A stretch of 64,000 bases of DNA from Symbiodinium sp. CCMP2592 (Eukaryota > Sar > Dinophyceae > Suessiales > Symbiodiniaceae), in the NCBI GenBank assembly GCA_905221615.1, contig CAJNDT010002001.1, positions 712,881-776,880 of the forward strand. Direction: 5' to 3'. The notes beneath the pieces are model-generated. The model saw nothing but the letters and a program-made list of their open reading frames with translations. It was not told the origin of the DNA and did not search any database. The number at the start of each line of letters is the position of its first letter. Position 1 is the stretch's first letter. Position numbers and translations under genes: made by a program. Of this stretch, positions 10,081 to 17,999 are shown piece by piece.

Positions 10081-11182
10081 CTAGATCGGAAACCAACTTA
10101 GCCAATTCATCAACCCTCTGGCTGGCCTCCCCCCCTGGTGCGCCAGCGGCTGCACCCTCTTGGGGCGCATCGCTCTCGCCTGTTGGTTGTGCGACAAGCG
10201 GGGTGCTTAAGGTCTCTTGTTCCTCAGGCACTGGCTCGATCACAGGGGTTGTGGGTTGTTGGACCGCATCATTTTGGCTTGTGTCCGGGGAGAAAGACAT
10301 CTCCGGAAAAGAGAGACGGGTTCTTGTGGGGGTTCGCTGCGCTTGGGCGTTGCTACTCTCCACAAACTTAGCAGACAGATCACGGTATCGCTCGGCCATG
10401 ACGGCCATTGCCTCCTCGTGACGCCGCTGCATCGACTCCATCTCGTCTGCTAGCCTCACGATATCAGCGTCACGTTGGCGCAAACGCTGGACCACTTCCT
10501 GCCTATCGACCTCAGCCTGCTCCCGTGCCAAAGTGGCTTGCCGGAGAGCTTCTGATAAACCCCTAGCCTCACCCTCAACTAACCTTATTCTAGCTTGTGC
10601 TGAATGGTTGCTTTGGGCTATGGCTTGCTGGGCCTCACCTTGAATCATTGAGACCCGTTGTTGAGCCTCACGAGTGGTGGCATCAATGGCGGATTGGGCT
10701 TCTTGCCTAAGGCTAGCTTCTCGATACCTAGCATCATCCACGATACCCTGCGCAGCCCGTGCAATCGTCTGGGCCTCGTCGCGGTACTGTGCCTCGGCCG
10801 CTGCAGCTTGAAAGCTAGCTTGCATTACGGCCTCCCTAGCTTGAGTAACTGTTTGCTGTTCCCTCTCTGCAGCCTGGTGCGCGAGGGACGCAGCACCCAA
10901 GGCAACGCCGGAGGCGTGGTGGGCGTGTGTCACGGCGGCACCTGCAAGAAAGGTTGCTTGTGTTGCGCTAAGCTCGGGACCCCTTTGTGGGGGAGACGCC
11001 GCGGAGGACGAGCTATACCCCTCATTCCTTTGTGGTGTGGGGGCTGGTTCGCGGATCCTAAGAATGGTTGCTGCTGCCGGGACCAAGGCCTGGCCGCTAA
11101 AAAGCTCTGGGTCGCTAAAGGAGGATTCCCCTGATGTCCGGCTTCGGCTTCGGTCTTCTGATGGTGGGGAGATGCCTGGCAT
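10040..11182 (-). CDS. ORF-C of element 1: long coiled-coil, Gag-like accessory protein
   Basis: First ATG at 11182 gives 380 residues; the frame is open from 11230. After a Ser/Pro/Arg-rich start, about residues 75-280 are a continuous Ala/Gln/Glu/Arg helix with heptad character (for example QAEVDRQEVVQRLRQRD, EMESMQRRHEEAMAVMAER), a strong coiled coil. The C-terminus has GAAAGAPGG (hairpin-encoded) and a short helix VDELAKLVSDLAKLV. It ends with TAG at 10042-10040. The Gag-Pol frame overlaps its last 41 bases in the +1 frame, as Gag and Pol do in yeast Ty1. It may multimerise as part of the particle. No family recognised. Confidence 0.7.
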   Translation of the reverse strand: MPGISPPSEDRSRSRTSGESSFSDPELFSGQALVPAAATILRIREPAPTPQRNEGYSSSSAASPPQRGPELSATQATFLAGAAVTHAHHASGVALGAASLAHQAAEREQQTVTQAREAVMQASFQAAAAEAQYRDEAQTIARAAQGIVDDARYREASLRQEAQSAIDATTREAQQRVSMIQGEAQQAIAQSNHSAQARIRLVEGEARGLSEALRQATLAREQAEVDRQEVVQRLRQRDADIVRLADEMESMQRRHEEAMAVMAERYRDLSAKFVESSNAQAQRTPTRTRLSFPEMSFSPDTSQNDAVQQPTTPVIEPVPEEQETLSTPLVAQPTGESDAPQEGAAAGAPGGEASQRVDELAKLVSDLAKLVAASAAQSGI

Positions 11183-11233
11183 GGCTTCACCTCCTGAAGC
11201 TTGAGCCTTTGAGCCCAAACAACACCCTGTCTA

Positions 11234-11768
11234 CGAAAACCGCCTATCGGCCGGGACCCGAAAGAATCCCCAAAAGAACCTTAGGGCAAAAGGGAGGGGG
11301 CAAGAAAACAGGACCCCTCACGCAACCACTCTCGAAAAGACTTTTGTGACTGGTACGCACGCGGTGGCTGGCCCGTTTGGGCGCCAAGCGTCTCTGAAAG
11401 AAGTGTGTGTGCCGACGGCTGTGCGCAAAATGCAGCACACACACACGCAAAAGTAACGTACAATACCCCTAAGGACCACCACCCAGCACTAAAACCACAA
11501 TGCACCCTAGACCTGTTACCCGGCCCGGTGCGCCACAGGCAGCACCCTAGGGCGCTGCGAAAGGAGGTGTTGTGCTGAACCGGCGGCCTTCCGAGAGGCA
11601 GGGAGCTGACGTTTGCAACCCCTATGCTACAGAACCCAAGGCACTAAACCACTAAGGTGGCCCGGTGCGCTTGGAGCGGCACCCTCGGGCACCGCAAGCT
11701 GGCAAGACGGTGGCGGCACGCAGGCTGGAGCAGCCGGCCCGGTGCGCCTAAAGCAGCACCCTAGGGCG
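11234..11768 (-). other. Internal spacer of element 1
   Basis: 535 bp between ORF-B and ORF-C with no coding frame I can support. It holds three hairpin repeats (11527-11546, 11664-11683, 11741-11760). It could be an internal promoter, an intron or an untranslated leader for ORF-C; nothing in the sequence decides. Confidence 0.5.
11527..11760. repeat. Three microhairpins in the internal spacer of element 1
   Basis: Copies at 11527-11546, 11664-11683 and 11741-11760, all with GGTGC/GCACC outer stems but different loops (ACA, TGG, TAA). Confidence 0.8.
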
Positions 11769-12689
11769 CTACCTCTCGTATAGCAGCTCTTGGGGCTCGA
11801 GGTGACGAGCCGTGGGCAGGTTGTTGCGCCCACGGCGCCTGATCAGAGCACTTGCCTGGTTGAGCTCGTAGATCAACTGGTCGACGCCTCCTCCTTTCTG
11901 AGCCTGTACCGTGAGTGCGCCGGTTTTGGCGCACTCCTTGATAATGCCTCGGTTGTCGTCGATCACGACGCTTGCTGGCGGCACTATCTGGCACAACTGC
12001 TGCGCTTTTCCGTCCGGTCCTGTGCGCTGGTACGTCTGCCCAATGCTAAGGTTGATGCTCAAAGGCAACGCCACCCTTAAGCACTCTAGGGCCTCCTCGA
12101 GGAAGTGGAAGCGGTACCAAGGAGCAGTGGATGGCGTGCTGTAACTCAGAATTGCCAATCGCAGTGGCTTGTGTTCCTCGCAGAATTCCTTTAGCGCGGC
12201 CACAAATTCAGTATTGAAATACCCGTGGGAACCAGGCTTGGTGTCCCAGGTGGCACCTCTGGACTCGATCCAGGCCTTGTCCAAGACGTGGTGCCAGTCG
12301 AATACAATAGTGGCCTCGGTGCGCGTAGCAAGCACCCTCTGCGTGGAACTGGCAGCCGCCGCGCTTGAAGCTGCGGCCTCGGCGTTCTCCTCGTCACGCG
12401 TCTGCTGCGCCCAAGCGTGGTACGCTAGCTTCTGACGATTGCCTGTGACGATCGGCGGTGGAGCCTTTGTGCTCGCCTTGGGCTGCTCTTGGCCTCCCCT
12501 GCTGATATTGGCCACAAACACGGAGTGGGGCGGGCCCTTATATGCTGCTGTTGCTGCCGACCCCGTTGGCGTGGGCGGCGCTGGCGCAGGAGGCGACTTA
12601 TACCTAACCCCGTACTTATCGGTCGGAGGCACCTTTGAGGGAAGCTTCGGCTGTGGTTGCCGCGCCTTTGGCAGACTCTCCTTCGTCAC
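11769..12689 (-). CDS. ORF-B of element 1: HAD-phosphatase-like protein lacking any Met codon
   Basis: About 306 codons from a GTG at 12689; the frame is really open from 12737, right after the ORF-A stop. Residues 1-115 are Pro/Ala-rich. From about residue 127 there is a HAD-like pattern: TIVFDWHHVLDK (motif I, with the nucleophile Asp, but the usual second Asp is His), LAILSYSTPS (motif II, Ser) and ASVVIDDNRGI (motif IV, two Asp). HAD enzymes are phosphohydrolases or phosphotransferases; loss of the second motif-I Asp suggests an altered or binding-only role. There is no ATG anywhere in the frame. Two or three hairpin repeats lie in its 5' part. A HAD-like domain is not a normal part of copia elements. 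The fold call rests on motifs only. Confidence 0.6.
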   Translation of the reverse strand: MTKESLPKARQPQPKLPSKVPPTDKYGVRYKSPPAPAPPTPTGSAATAAYKGPPHSVFVANISRGGQEQPKASTKAPPPIVTGNRQKLAYHAWAQQTRDEENAEAAASSAAAASSTQRVLATRTEATIVFDWHHVLDKAWIESRGATWDTKPGSHGYFNTEFVAALKEFCEEHKPLRLAILSYSTPSTAPWYRFHFLEEALECLRVALPLSINLSIGQTYQRTGPDGKAQQLCQIVPPASVVIDDNRGIIKECAKTGALTVQAQKGGGVDQLIYELNQASALIRRRGRNNLPTARHLEPQELLYER

Positions 12690-12737
12690 CGGTGCGCGTG
12701 ACCTTGGGGAATCGCCCTCAGAAGCTGCACCCTCTGG

Positions 12738-12740
12738 TTA
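12738..12740 (-). other. Single in-frame TAA between ORF-A and ORF-B
   Basis: ORF-A and ORF-B share a frame (codon starts equal 2 modulo 3) and only this TAA separates them. The next codons read PEGAASEGDSPRSRAP before ORF-B proper. ORF-B contains no ATG, so readthrough of this codon (or splicing across it) is the simplest way to express it. A plain nonsense mutation is the alternative. Confidence 0.6.
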
Positions 12741-14597
12741 TGAAGATGCGTGCCGCTTGGGTGGCCACGACCCGCTGCGCCCTCGACCCCGGTGCGCCTG
12801 TGCAGCACCCTTTGGGGGAGCTGCTTCTGCCCGGGGCGGGGTTATTGTGCGCTCTCTGGGCCCTGCCTCCTCAACGGCTTCTATGGGCTCTGCCTTTGCA
12901 CCTCGCCTGGCCTGACCTATGCCTGTGCTTGCCTCGGCTGTCCTGGGCCTGGCCTTCGGAGGCGGGCGCGGCACCCTCAATGGTGCGCTGGCTGCGGTGG
13001 GGACACCGGGTGCCTTAGAAGCGGGGGTAAGGACCACACGGGGGCGCCTCGTTGGAGGCTCTCCCTCAGGTGTCGCGGGCCGCCGCTGGCCTAAGGCCGC
13101 TGTCTCTTCCACCTCGGCCTCAACGATCTCTCCCTGCTGGAACGGTCGCCTCTGTGGGGGTGCCCTAGGTGTTGCCGGTGCGCCTGAGGCAGCACCCCGC
13201 TGCCTTGTGTCTTCTTCGGAAGAGCTGGTGTCTATGCGCGCTACGGACACACCCCTAGGAACCCCACTAGCTGTGTAGACCTCCCGGTAGGAGCTGGGAT
13301 CGATCCACGCGTCGTCTGGCAGATCAAACGGATCGGGTGCACTTAGGGCTTCTTCTGCGTCCCCTTGGTGCGCGGTGCGCTGCACCCTCGGGGGGGGCAC
13401 GGCACGACGCTGAAAGGTGGGAACCGCACCGGAATCCCTAACCCGAACCCAAGCACCCTGACTATCAACCCGAACCGTTGGGAAGGTTTCGGTGGGAGGT
13501 GCAAGGATAAGTGGCCTGCGGGTCACACCCCGGCCCCTGCCAAGATTCACACGGATCTCTCGCGTTGGGGCTGCGGCTTCCGAAGTGGCTGGAGAAACTG
13601 TTGCCTCCGAGGCAGGGTGCACGTCTATTGCCTCGTCTTCCTCTGCTGCCTCTTCCTCCTCGGCGCCTTCTGCCTGTCGGCCTTCGGTTGCTGGCTCGTC
13701 GTCTGGTGCGCCTTCGGCAGCACCCCGGTCGTCACCTTGGGCAACCTCGACCTCTACCTCTACCTCCTCGGTCTCCTCCTCGCCGGCTGCCTGCTCGGGC
13801 TCTGCGTCTTCGGCGTCCCTAAAAGAGGCAAACACCGAGCCGCGGAGCCTAAGCTCCTCCAGGCGTGCCTCCTCTTGCGCTCGCCGCGCCGGCGGGGTGC
13901 GGACGCGCCTGGCAGATCGCAGGGAATCTTCTGCCGGATTCCCGCCAGCTCTGGACAGATCCACCTCGCCCTCGGCAGCCGGTGGCTCGGATGATGCTCT
14001 CGCGCCAGTGTCTTCAACGGTCTGTTCTGGCTCTGCTGGCACCCTCCTCTGCCTCAGTGGGTCGCTCCGGCCCCTGTAATAAAGGTCCCGCGTGGGTCCC
14101 CTTATTCCAAGAGCCGGCGCCTTCGGAGGTGTGGGCGGCTGCGCCGGTGCGCCAGGGGCTGCACCCTCGGCGGGCGCGCCTGACGCTTCCTCGGCTGGCT
14201 GCTCCTCCTCCTGTGGTGCGCTTGAAGCAGCACCCCCCGACCCGGCTGCCTTTGCTGCGGCTTTCGGCCTCCAGCGAGCTCCTGACCCAGTGGCAGGCTC
14301 TTCCGCGACGTCCGAAAAAGCAGCCCACAACTCAGGATAGTACTCGACCAAATCTGCCCACACAGGGTGATATACGTCGACTTGCTCTGTAATCTGGCCG
14401 AACCTTATAATCGTGTCGTAGTGGGCCTCGGTAACGTCTTCAAAGCTCCTCCTCTGCACGATTATATCTTGTACCCTCTCAGCAAGCTGGATCAGCGCGT
14501 CCTGCGCTTGGTAAAAGTGAAGCTTCCTCCTCTTCGCTCCTGCGCGGCCCCCTCTGCAGGGTTTGTCTCCGGCAGGTGCCTCGCCCTTTGGTGGCAT
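12738..14597 (-). CDS. ORF-A of element 1: acidic low-complexity protein
   Basis: A 619-residue frame beginning at a true ATG at 14597, the first long frame after the 5' LTR. Residues about 20-100 form a compact, mostly helical domain (FYQAQDALIQLAERV, then a Trp/Tyr-rich stretch DVYHPVWADLVEYYPELWAA). The rest is disordered: runs of E, A and P, an acidic stretch (EEVEVEVEV, AEEEEAAEEDEA), RGRG motifs, and several GAAxGAP-type heptads encoded by the 20-nt hairpin repeat. It ends in TAA (12740-12738), and the same frame stays open afterwards into ORF-B. I recognise no family. Position would suit an accessory Gag-like or nucleic-acid-binding protein, but that is inference. Confidence 0.7.
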   Translation of the reverse strand: MPPKGEAPAGDKPCRGGRAGAKRRKLHFYQAQDALIQLAERVQDIIVQRRSFEDVTEAHYDTIIRFGQITEQVDVYHPVWADLVEYYPELWAAFSDVAEEPATGSGARWRPKAAAKAAGSGGAASSAPQEEEQPAEEASGAPAEGAAPGAPAQPPTPPKAPALGIRGPTRDLYYRGRSDPLRQRRVPAEPEQTVEDTGARASSEPPAAEGEVDLSRAGGNPAEDSLRSARRVRTPPARRAQEEARLEELRLRGSVFASFRDAEDAEPEQAAGEEETEEVEVEVEVAQGDDRGAAEGAPDDEPATEGRQAEGAEEEEAAEEDEAIDVHPASEATVSPATSEAAAPTREIRVNLGRGRGVTRRPLILAPPTETFPTVRVDSQGAWVRVRDSGAVPTFQRRAVPPPRVQRTAHQGDAEEALSAPDPFDLPDDAWIDPSSYREVYTASGVPRGVSVARIDTSSSEEDTRQRGAASGAPATPRAPPQRRPFQQGEIVEAEVEETAALGQRRPATPEGEPPTRRPRVVLTPASKAPGVPTAASAPLRVPRPPPKARPRTAEASTGIGQARRGAKAEPIEAVEEAGPRERTITPPRAEAAPPKGAAQAHRGRGRSGSWPPKRHASS

Positions 14598-14606
14598 ATG
14601 CTAGCC

Positions 14607-14666
14607 GGTGCGCACAAGGCAGCACCCCACTAGCAATCTGCCCACCAGCGCGCCTAAGGCTGCGCT
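14607..14666. repeat. Two microhairpins in the 5' leader of element 1
   Basis: 14607-14626 (GGTGC/GCACC) and 14647-14666 (AGCGC/GCGCT, inner GCC/GGC) just upstream of the ORF-A start, in the leader of the genomic RNA. Confidence 0.8.
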
Positions 14667-14740
14667 CTTGCTATGGCAGGGGGAAGAACCACTAAAACCC
14701 TGCGGCCGGGTTCAAGTAGGAAACCAAAGGAAACAAAGAG

Positions 14741-14757
14741 CTACGGCTGATAACCAA
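14741..14757 (-). other. Candidate primer binding site of element 1
   Basis: At the 5' LTR inner edge the minus strand reads TTGGTTATCAGCCGTAG. The TGG could pair with a tRNA CCA end. TGGTTATCAGC resembles the initiator-tRNA-Met site TGGTATCAGAGC used by many copia elements, with one extra T. The match is imperfect, so the primer is uncertain. Confidence 0.4.
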
Positions 14758-14946
14758 TCAAGAGGGAAGGAAGGTACTTAAACCCGGCCAACCCTCTAAA
14801 GAACCAGGGCATCTAGCTGCATTGCCCTTCTTTTTCTTGAGCCAAACATAATCCGAAGTCGCACTTGAAACGCTTCAGGAAGAAACCTCTGAAGCTAACC
14901 TCTCATACATGCTCTGCTGGGTCTCTGGGGTCGTGTTCTTTTAACT
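14756..14946 (-). repeat. 5' LTR of element 1
   Basis: Identical over 191 bp to 3085-3275. On the minus strand it starts AGTTAAAAG and ends CTTGATT, so it lacks the usual TG...CA ends. The boundaries are fixed by the ACTGC duplication just outside and the purine tract next to the other copy. An alternative boundary one base further in (a shared C) is possible but would break the duplication. Confidence 0.93.
14836..14846 (-). promoter_or_regulatory. Spliced-leader-like 11-mer in the 5' LTR
   Basis: Second copy of TTTGGCTCAAG, in the transcription-initiating LTR, about 110 bases from its upstream edge. If the transcript is trans-spliced, or began as a spliced copy, this is where the trace would be. 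Confidence 0.35.
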
Positions 14947-14951
14947 ACTGC
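14947..14951. repeat. Target site duplication ACTGC, right copy
   Basis: ACTGC immediately outside the right LTR, matching 3080-3084. Confidence 0.85.
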
Positions 14952-15205
14952 AGGCCAAATTCCGATGTTGAAGAAACCCAAAGAAATCAAAGTCACGCCG
15001 GTGTGCCCCCTTCGTCCAAAGAAATAGGAGTCAGGAGCACCGAGACACCATTCTCAAAAACATGCCCGGCCTCTATCGTTTAAGGATTATGAGCATCTGC
15101 ATGCATACATCACTGTCTAACAATGCTTCAATCAATGTTACTCAGGCCCACATCGGTTGATGGACCCACGTCAACGAACAACGAAAGTGGCTAATGTCGG
15201 TGCTG

Positions 15206-15316
15206 ACATGTGGCAGATTTTCAAAATTATGGTCCCTTTCTGGCTACCCTAAATATTAGGTGCCGTATTACAATAAGGACCCAAATAGGGACCCTAATTT
15301 TGCCAGCCACCCATGT
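15206..15316. mobile_element. Foldback element, family F, copy 1
   Basis: Arms GACATGTGGCAGATTTTCAA ... GGTCCC and inverse ending CCATGTC; core TACCCTAAATATTAGGTGCC. Confidence 0.65.
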
Positions 15317-15472
15317 CGAAGCTCGATGCCCTCTGGGGATTGGGCTCCTCCATGTACTGCCGGATGGCCAACTCTGTCTCGTGTGCCTGCGGGACAGACC
15401 CGAAATTTCAGCTCCCAGAACCCAGGGACCGAGACCCCTCAACGCCGGAACTCAAAACTTTTGGTTTAGAGT

Positions 15473-15568
15473 TTACCCATAGGCCCCAAATTAGTTCCTT
15501 CTTGGGATTACCATATAGGGTTCTAGATATGAACCCCAAAAAGGAACTACTTTGGTGCCTTAGGGTAA
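15473..15568. mobile_element. Foldback element, family C, copy 1
   Basis: About 96 bp. Arms TTACCCATAGGCCCCAAA ... AAGGAACTACTTTGG ... TTAGGGTAA. Confidence 0.8.
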
Positions 15569-15774
15569 GAGGGTGCAGAAGCCCTTCGTGACTATTGGTT
15601 ACATATGGCAGCGTCAGTATGAGTGGCTTATTAGCATTTTGGACGTAGGTTGTATCAGGGAGTGTTGAAGTGGTGGGCTTCATGGGGATCAAGGCAAAAG
15701 CACAACGTACAAGGGGATCTATGCCTTGTGGGTTGGGAGTAGGATGAACTAGGAAATGGGAGTTTCAGAAACTT

Positions 15775-15843
15775 GGGGGTACCTTATTCGGGGGTCCTTG
15801 TAATAATGATCCTACTATTTAGGGTACTGTATCAGGGTGCCCC
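15775..15843. mobile_element. Foldback element, family J, copy 1
   Basis: GGGGGTACCTTATTCGGGGG to CTATTTAGGGTACTGTAT; GTACC/GGTAC arms. Confidence 0.55.
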
Positions 15844-15979
15844 GTAGTCGGAAACTCCCAAATGAGTCTAGCTCCAAGCATCCAGCCTTCTCCTCCAGGG
15901 CTTGAAGTCGCTGGCGCAGGCCCTCCCATGCAAGGACAGATGCAAACTCATGATCGTTGGCGAGACAGAGACGAAAACA

Positions 15980-15988
15980 GGGAGAGAC

Positions 15989-16037
<49 letters not shown>

Positions 16038-16053
16038 CGAGAGAGAGAGCGAG
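15980..16053. repeat. (GA)n tract
   Basis: GA repeats with occasional GC interruptions. Confidence 0.95.
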
Positions 16054-16154
16054 CATACGGACTATTGCAGGTTCGCCTGCAATGGTGCAAGTTCAGGGTA
16101 TATCAGGATGGCTACAGCCCCAAGCCCCACAACAATCAATGACAGCAACCAGTT

Positions 16155-16434
16155 CCCCCATTCCCTACGAAGAACCAGACAGTTCAGGGCCCCTATCGAT
16201 CCCCTTTATAGGATCCCTTTAAAGGAACCCTAAGGCCATTCCCCCATTCCCGACTAAAAAACCAGATAGTTCAGGGCCCTAAACCCTAAACCCTTTAGAT
16301 CCCTTGTGGATCCCTTAAAGGACGCCTTAAGGATCTACTCAAAAAAGGACAGCCTACTAAGAACCCTAAATCCCTATAGTATGACCCTTAAAGGAACCCC
16401 ATTCCCTACTAAAAACCAGACAGTCCAGGGCCCC
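16155..16434. mobile_element. Three direct half-copies of family B
   Basis: Arms of the form CCCCATTCCCTACTAA then ACCAGACAGTTCAGGGCCC at 16155-16193, 16240-16279 and 16396-16434, all in one orientation and separated by GGATCCCTTTAAAGG-like spacers. Confidence 0.65.
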
Positions 16435-16532
16435 GCCTTGTTCTCCTCGGTGTTGGCAATGATCTTCCCCTCGAGCACGCCCGCAGTGCGACTGTGCTCC
16501 AAAAGGCGACCCTGCGAAACAGCACGAAGTGA

Positions 16533-16650
16533 TAGTTTGCTATGGTTTATTATGGTATATTATAGTATGTTATGGTATAGTACGGTATATTATAATATGT
16601 CATGGTATAGTATGGTATATGATGGCATATTTTGGTATAGTATGGTAATG
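16533..16650. repeat. 5-bp period AT-rich satellite
   Basis: Consecutive pentamers TATGG, TATAT, TATAG, TATGT and variants, about 23 units. Confidence 0.8.
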
Positions 16651-17312
16651 CGTCCAGGTCGGACTTTCTGGGTCTGACGGAGGCTAGTGTAGAATCTAGA
16701 GAAGCAAACGCGGCAGGAGACTAGCACGGCCTGGACCTGAGTTTGAGGGAGCTTCTTCAAACTGGGCAGACAACACTCTGAGGCGGTTTTCGGTGAGGTC
16801 TTTCAAGATCCAAAAGAATTTCCGTCTCATCTTCCATCCCAAACTAAGGCAACCTTTTTCTCAAGCTAAGAAGTGCATTCTGAGGGAATTCCCTCTTTTG
16901 ATGGAAGTTAGGTGGTTCGAGTAGGGCAGGCGAGGCCTTGTCATCGTCTTTGGTCTTTGTATGGGCATGCCGCTCGTTGTCGAGCTGCTGTCTCGTCTCC
17001 TGCTGTGGCACAGCTGGTCGTCTTGGACTTCATTGAGTGTCGTGGAATGTAAATCACACCACACCGGCACGCCTCGGCCATTCGAGAGTGCTCGTCGCGG
17101 ATTTGATCCGTCTTGCTCCTGCAGAAAACATAAGCGAGAAGGCCCAGCCGATGATAAACACAAGGGTGCTGTCGAGCAGTCCTGAGGAGCGTCCTCTCGT
17201 CGTCATGCTTGGAGCGAAGATCCTTCTGCAAGACTTAACTCGGAGTGGTCTCGGAAACTGCAATCAAAACCACATGGGTATAATATAGGAGCCGAATCAA
17301 TTACCTAAACTA

Positions 17313-17407
17313 ACTACTGAGTTGTCCTTTAAACCCTGTGAAATTTATTCACTATTTTGGTTCCCTACAGAATAGTAGGGGAAATTAAAAAAGATCCCAA
17401 AGGACAA
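17313..17407. mobile_element. Foldback element, family K
   Basis: GTTGTCCTTT left and AAAGGACAAC right, AT-rich middle, about 95 bp. Confidence 0.5.
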
Positions 17408-17537
17408 CCCGGATTATCAAGGCCCCTACATATGTTAGGCGCTTGATATACGAGTCCCGGGGCCTGCAGTTGCCTCGGGGAGTCTCGCCAAGTTCTGAAA
17501 GCGGCAAACAGAATACTTACCTTTGGTTAGTAGGGAA

Positions 17538-17607
17538 TAGCGTTTTGGGGCCCATTATACTATACTCATACTAAGGAACCCCCAAGATAGTATTGGTTAT
17601 TATTAAG
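17538..17607. mobile_element. Family D fragment, copy 6
   Basis: GTTTTGGGGCCCATTATACT to TAGTATTGGTTATTATT, sandwiched between family A sequences. Confidence 0.65.
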
Positions 17608-17700
17608 CTTACCTTTGGTTAGTAGGGAATGGAAGAATGGTAGTGAGATAGTTGTTACAATTGTACATCATTCCTCCATTCCCTACTAACCAAAGGTAAG
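17608..17700. mobile_element. Foldback element, family A, copy 1
   Basis: 93 bp, starts CTTACCTTTGGTTAGTAGGG and ends with its inverse. It sits directly after a family D fragment, and another family A half is at 17516-17539: a nest of elements. Confidence 0.8.
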
Positions 17701-17884
17701 AAAGAACTCAGTTCCTGCCTGAACTCGCTGTTCATGCTCCTGGAAAGGAGCGGGCTTTGTTTGAGAAGCTTCGTAAGGGCTGTCATGTGGGGTTTTACGG
17801 TACCGGATTCTGTAGCATCGGAGCCGATGTCAATAGGAGGTGGACACAAGACCTACGTCAGCTTTGTTCGGATTGGGTGTACCC

Positions 17885-17979
17885 TACCCAAAGGCCCCCA
17901 AAGTAGTTCCTTTTCGGGGTTCATATTTAGAATCCTATAAGGTAATCCCAAAAAGGAATTACTTTGGGGCCTATGGGTA
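17885..17979. mobile_element. Foldback element, family C, copy 2
   Basis: 95 bp. TACCCAAAGGCCCCCAAAGT at the left, inverse GGGGCCTATGGGTA at the right. Confidence 0.8.
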
Positions 17980-17999
17980 AATCCTCAACCCTAGGCTTA

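Larger units (their letters stand above)
3319..14666. repeat. Family of 20-nt covarying microhairpins in element 1
   Basis: Consensus N5-GCY-N3-RGC-W-N5', where N5 and N5' are complementary: a 5-bp outer stem, a one-base bulge, a 3-bp inner stem and a 3-nt loop. Typical copy GGTGCGCCTGAGGCAGCACC (13177). Good copies start at 3319, 4376, 6413, 6662, 7676, 7709, 8915, 9731, 10004, 10137, 11527, 11664, 11741, 12358, 13177, 13705, 14146, 14215, 14607 and 14647; 3348, 3377 and 3997 have 4-bp outer stems; 10876, 12318 and 12791 have altered loops. Outer stems differ but stay paired: GGTGC/GCACC, GGGGC/GCCCC, GAGGC/GCCTC, GCCGC/GCGGC, AGTGC/GCACT, AATGC/GCATT, AGCGC/GCGCT, AGGGC/GCCCT. In most coding copies the minus strand reads GAAxGAP. 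Copies also lie in non-coding parts. Confidence 0.85.
3085..14946 (-). mobile_element. Element 1: complete Ty1/copia-type LTR retrotransposon, 11.9 kb
   Basis: Two identical 191-bp direct repeats bound the unit, flanked by the 5-bp duplication ACTGC at 3080-3084 and 14947-14951. A purine tract touches the inner edge of the 3' LTR. The main frame has the order Gag, protease, integrase, RT, RNase H, which is the copia order (in gypsy elements integrase comes last). The element is long for a copia (usually 5-6 kb) because it carries three extra reading frames upstream of Gag-Pol. Identical LTRs and an unbroken 2.2-kb-codon polyprotein frame indicate a recent, possibly active insertion. Its base composition is more GC-rich than its flanks. 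Confidence 0.95.

Noticed and set aside
12738..14392. Long plus-strand frames opposite ORF-A, ORF-B and Gag-Pol
   Set aside because: Antisense shadows of GC-rich minus-strand genes; domain content is only on the minus strand.
17608..17700. Family A elements as self-contained introners
   Set aside because: The end has AG but the start is CTTACC with no GT or GC donor in the flank, so a clean intron is not formed on either strand from the element alone.
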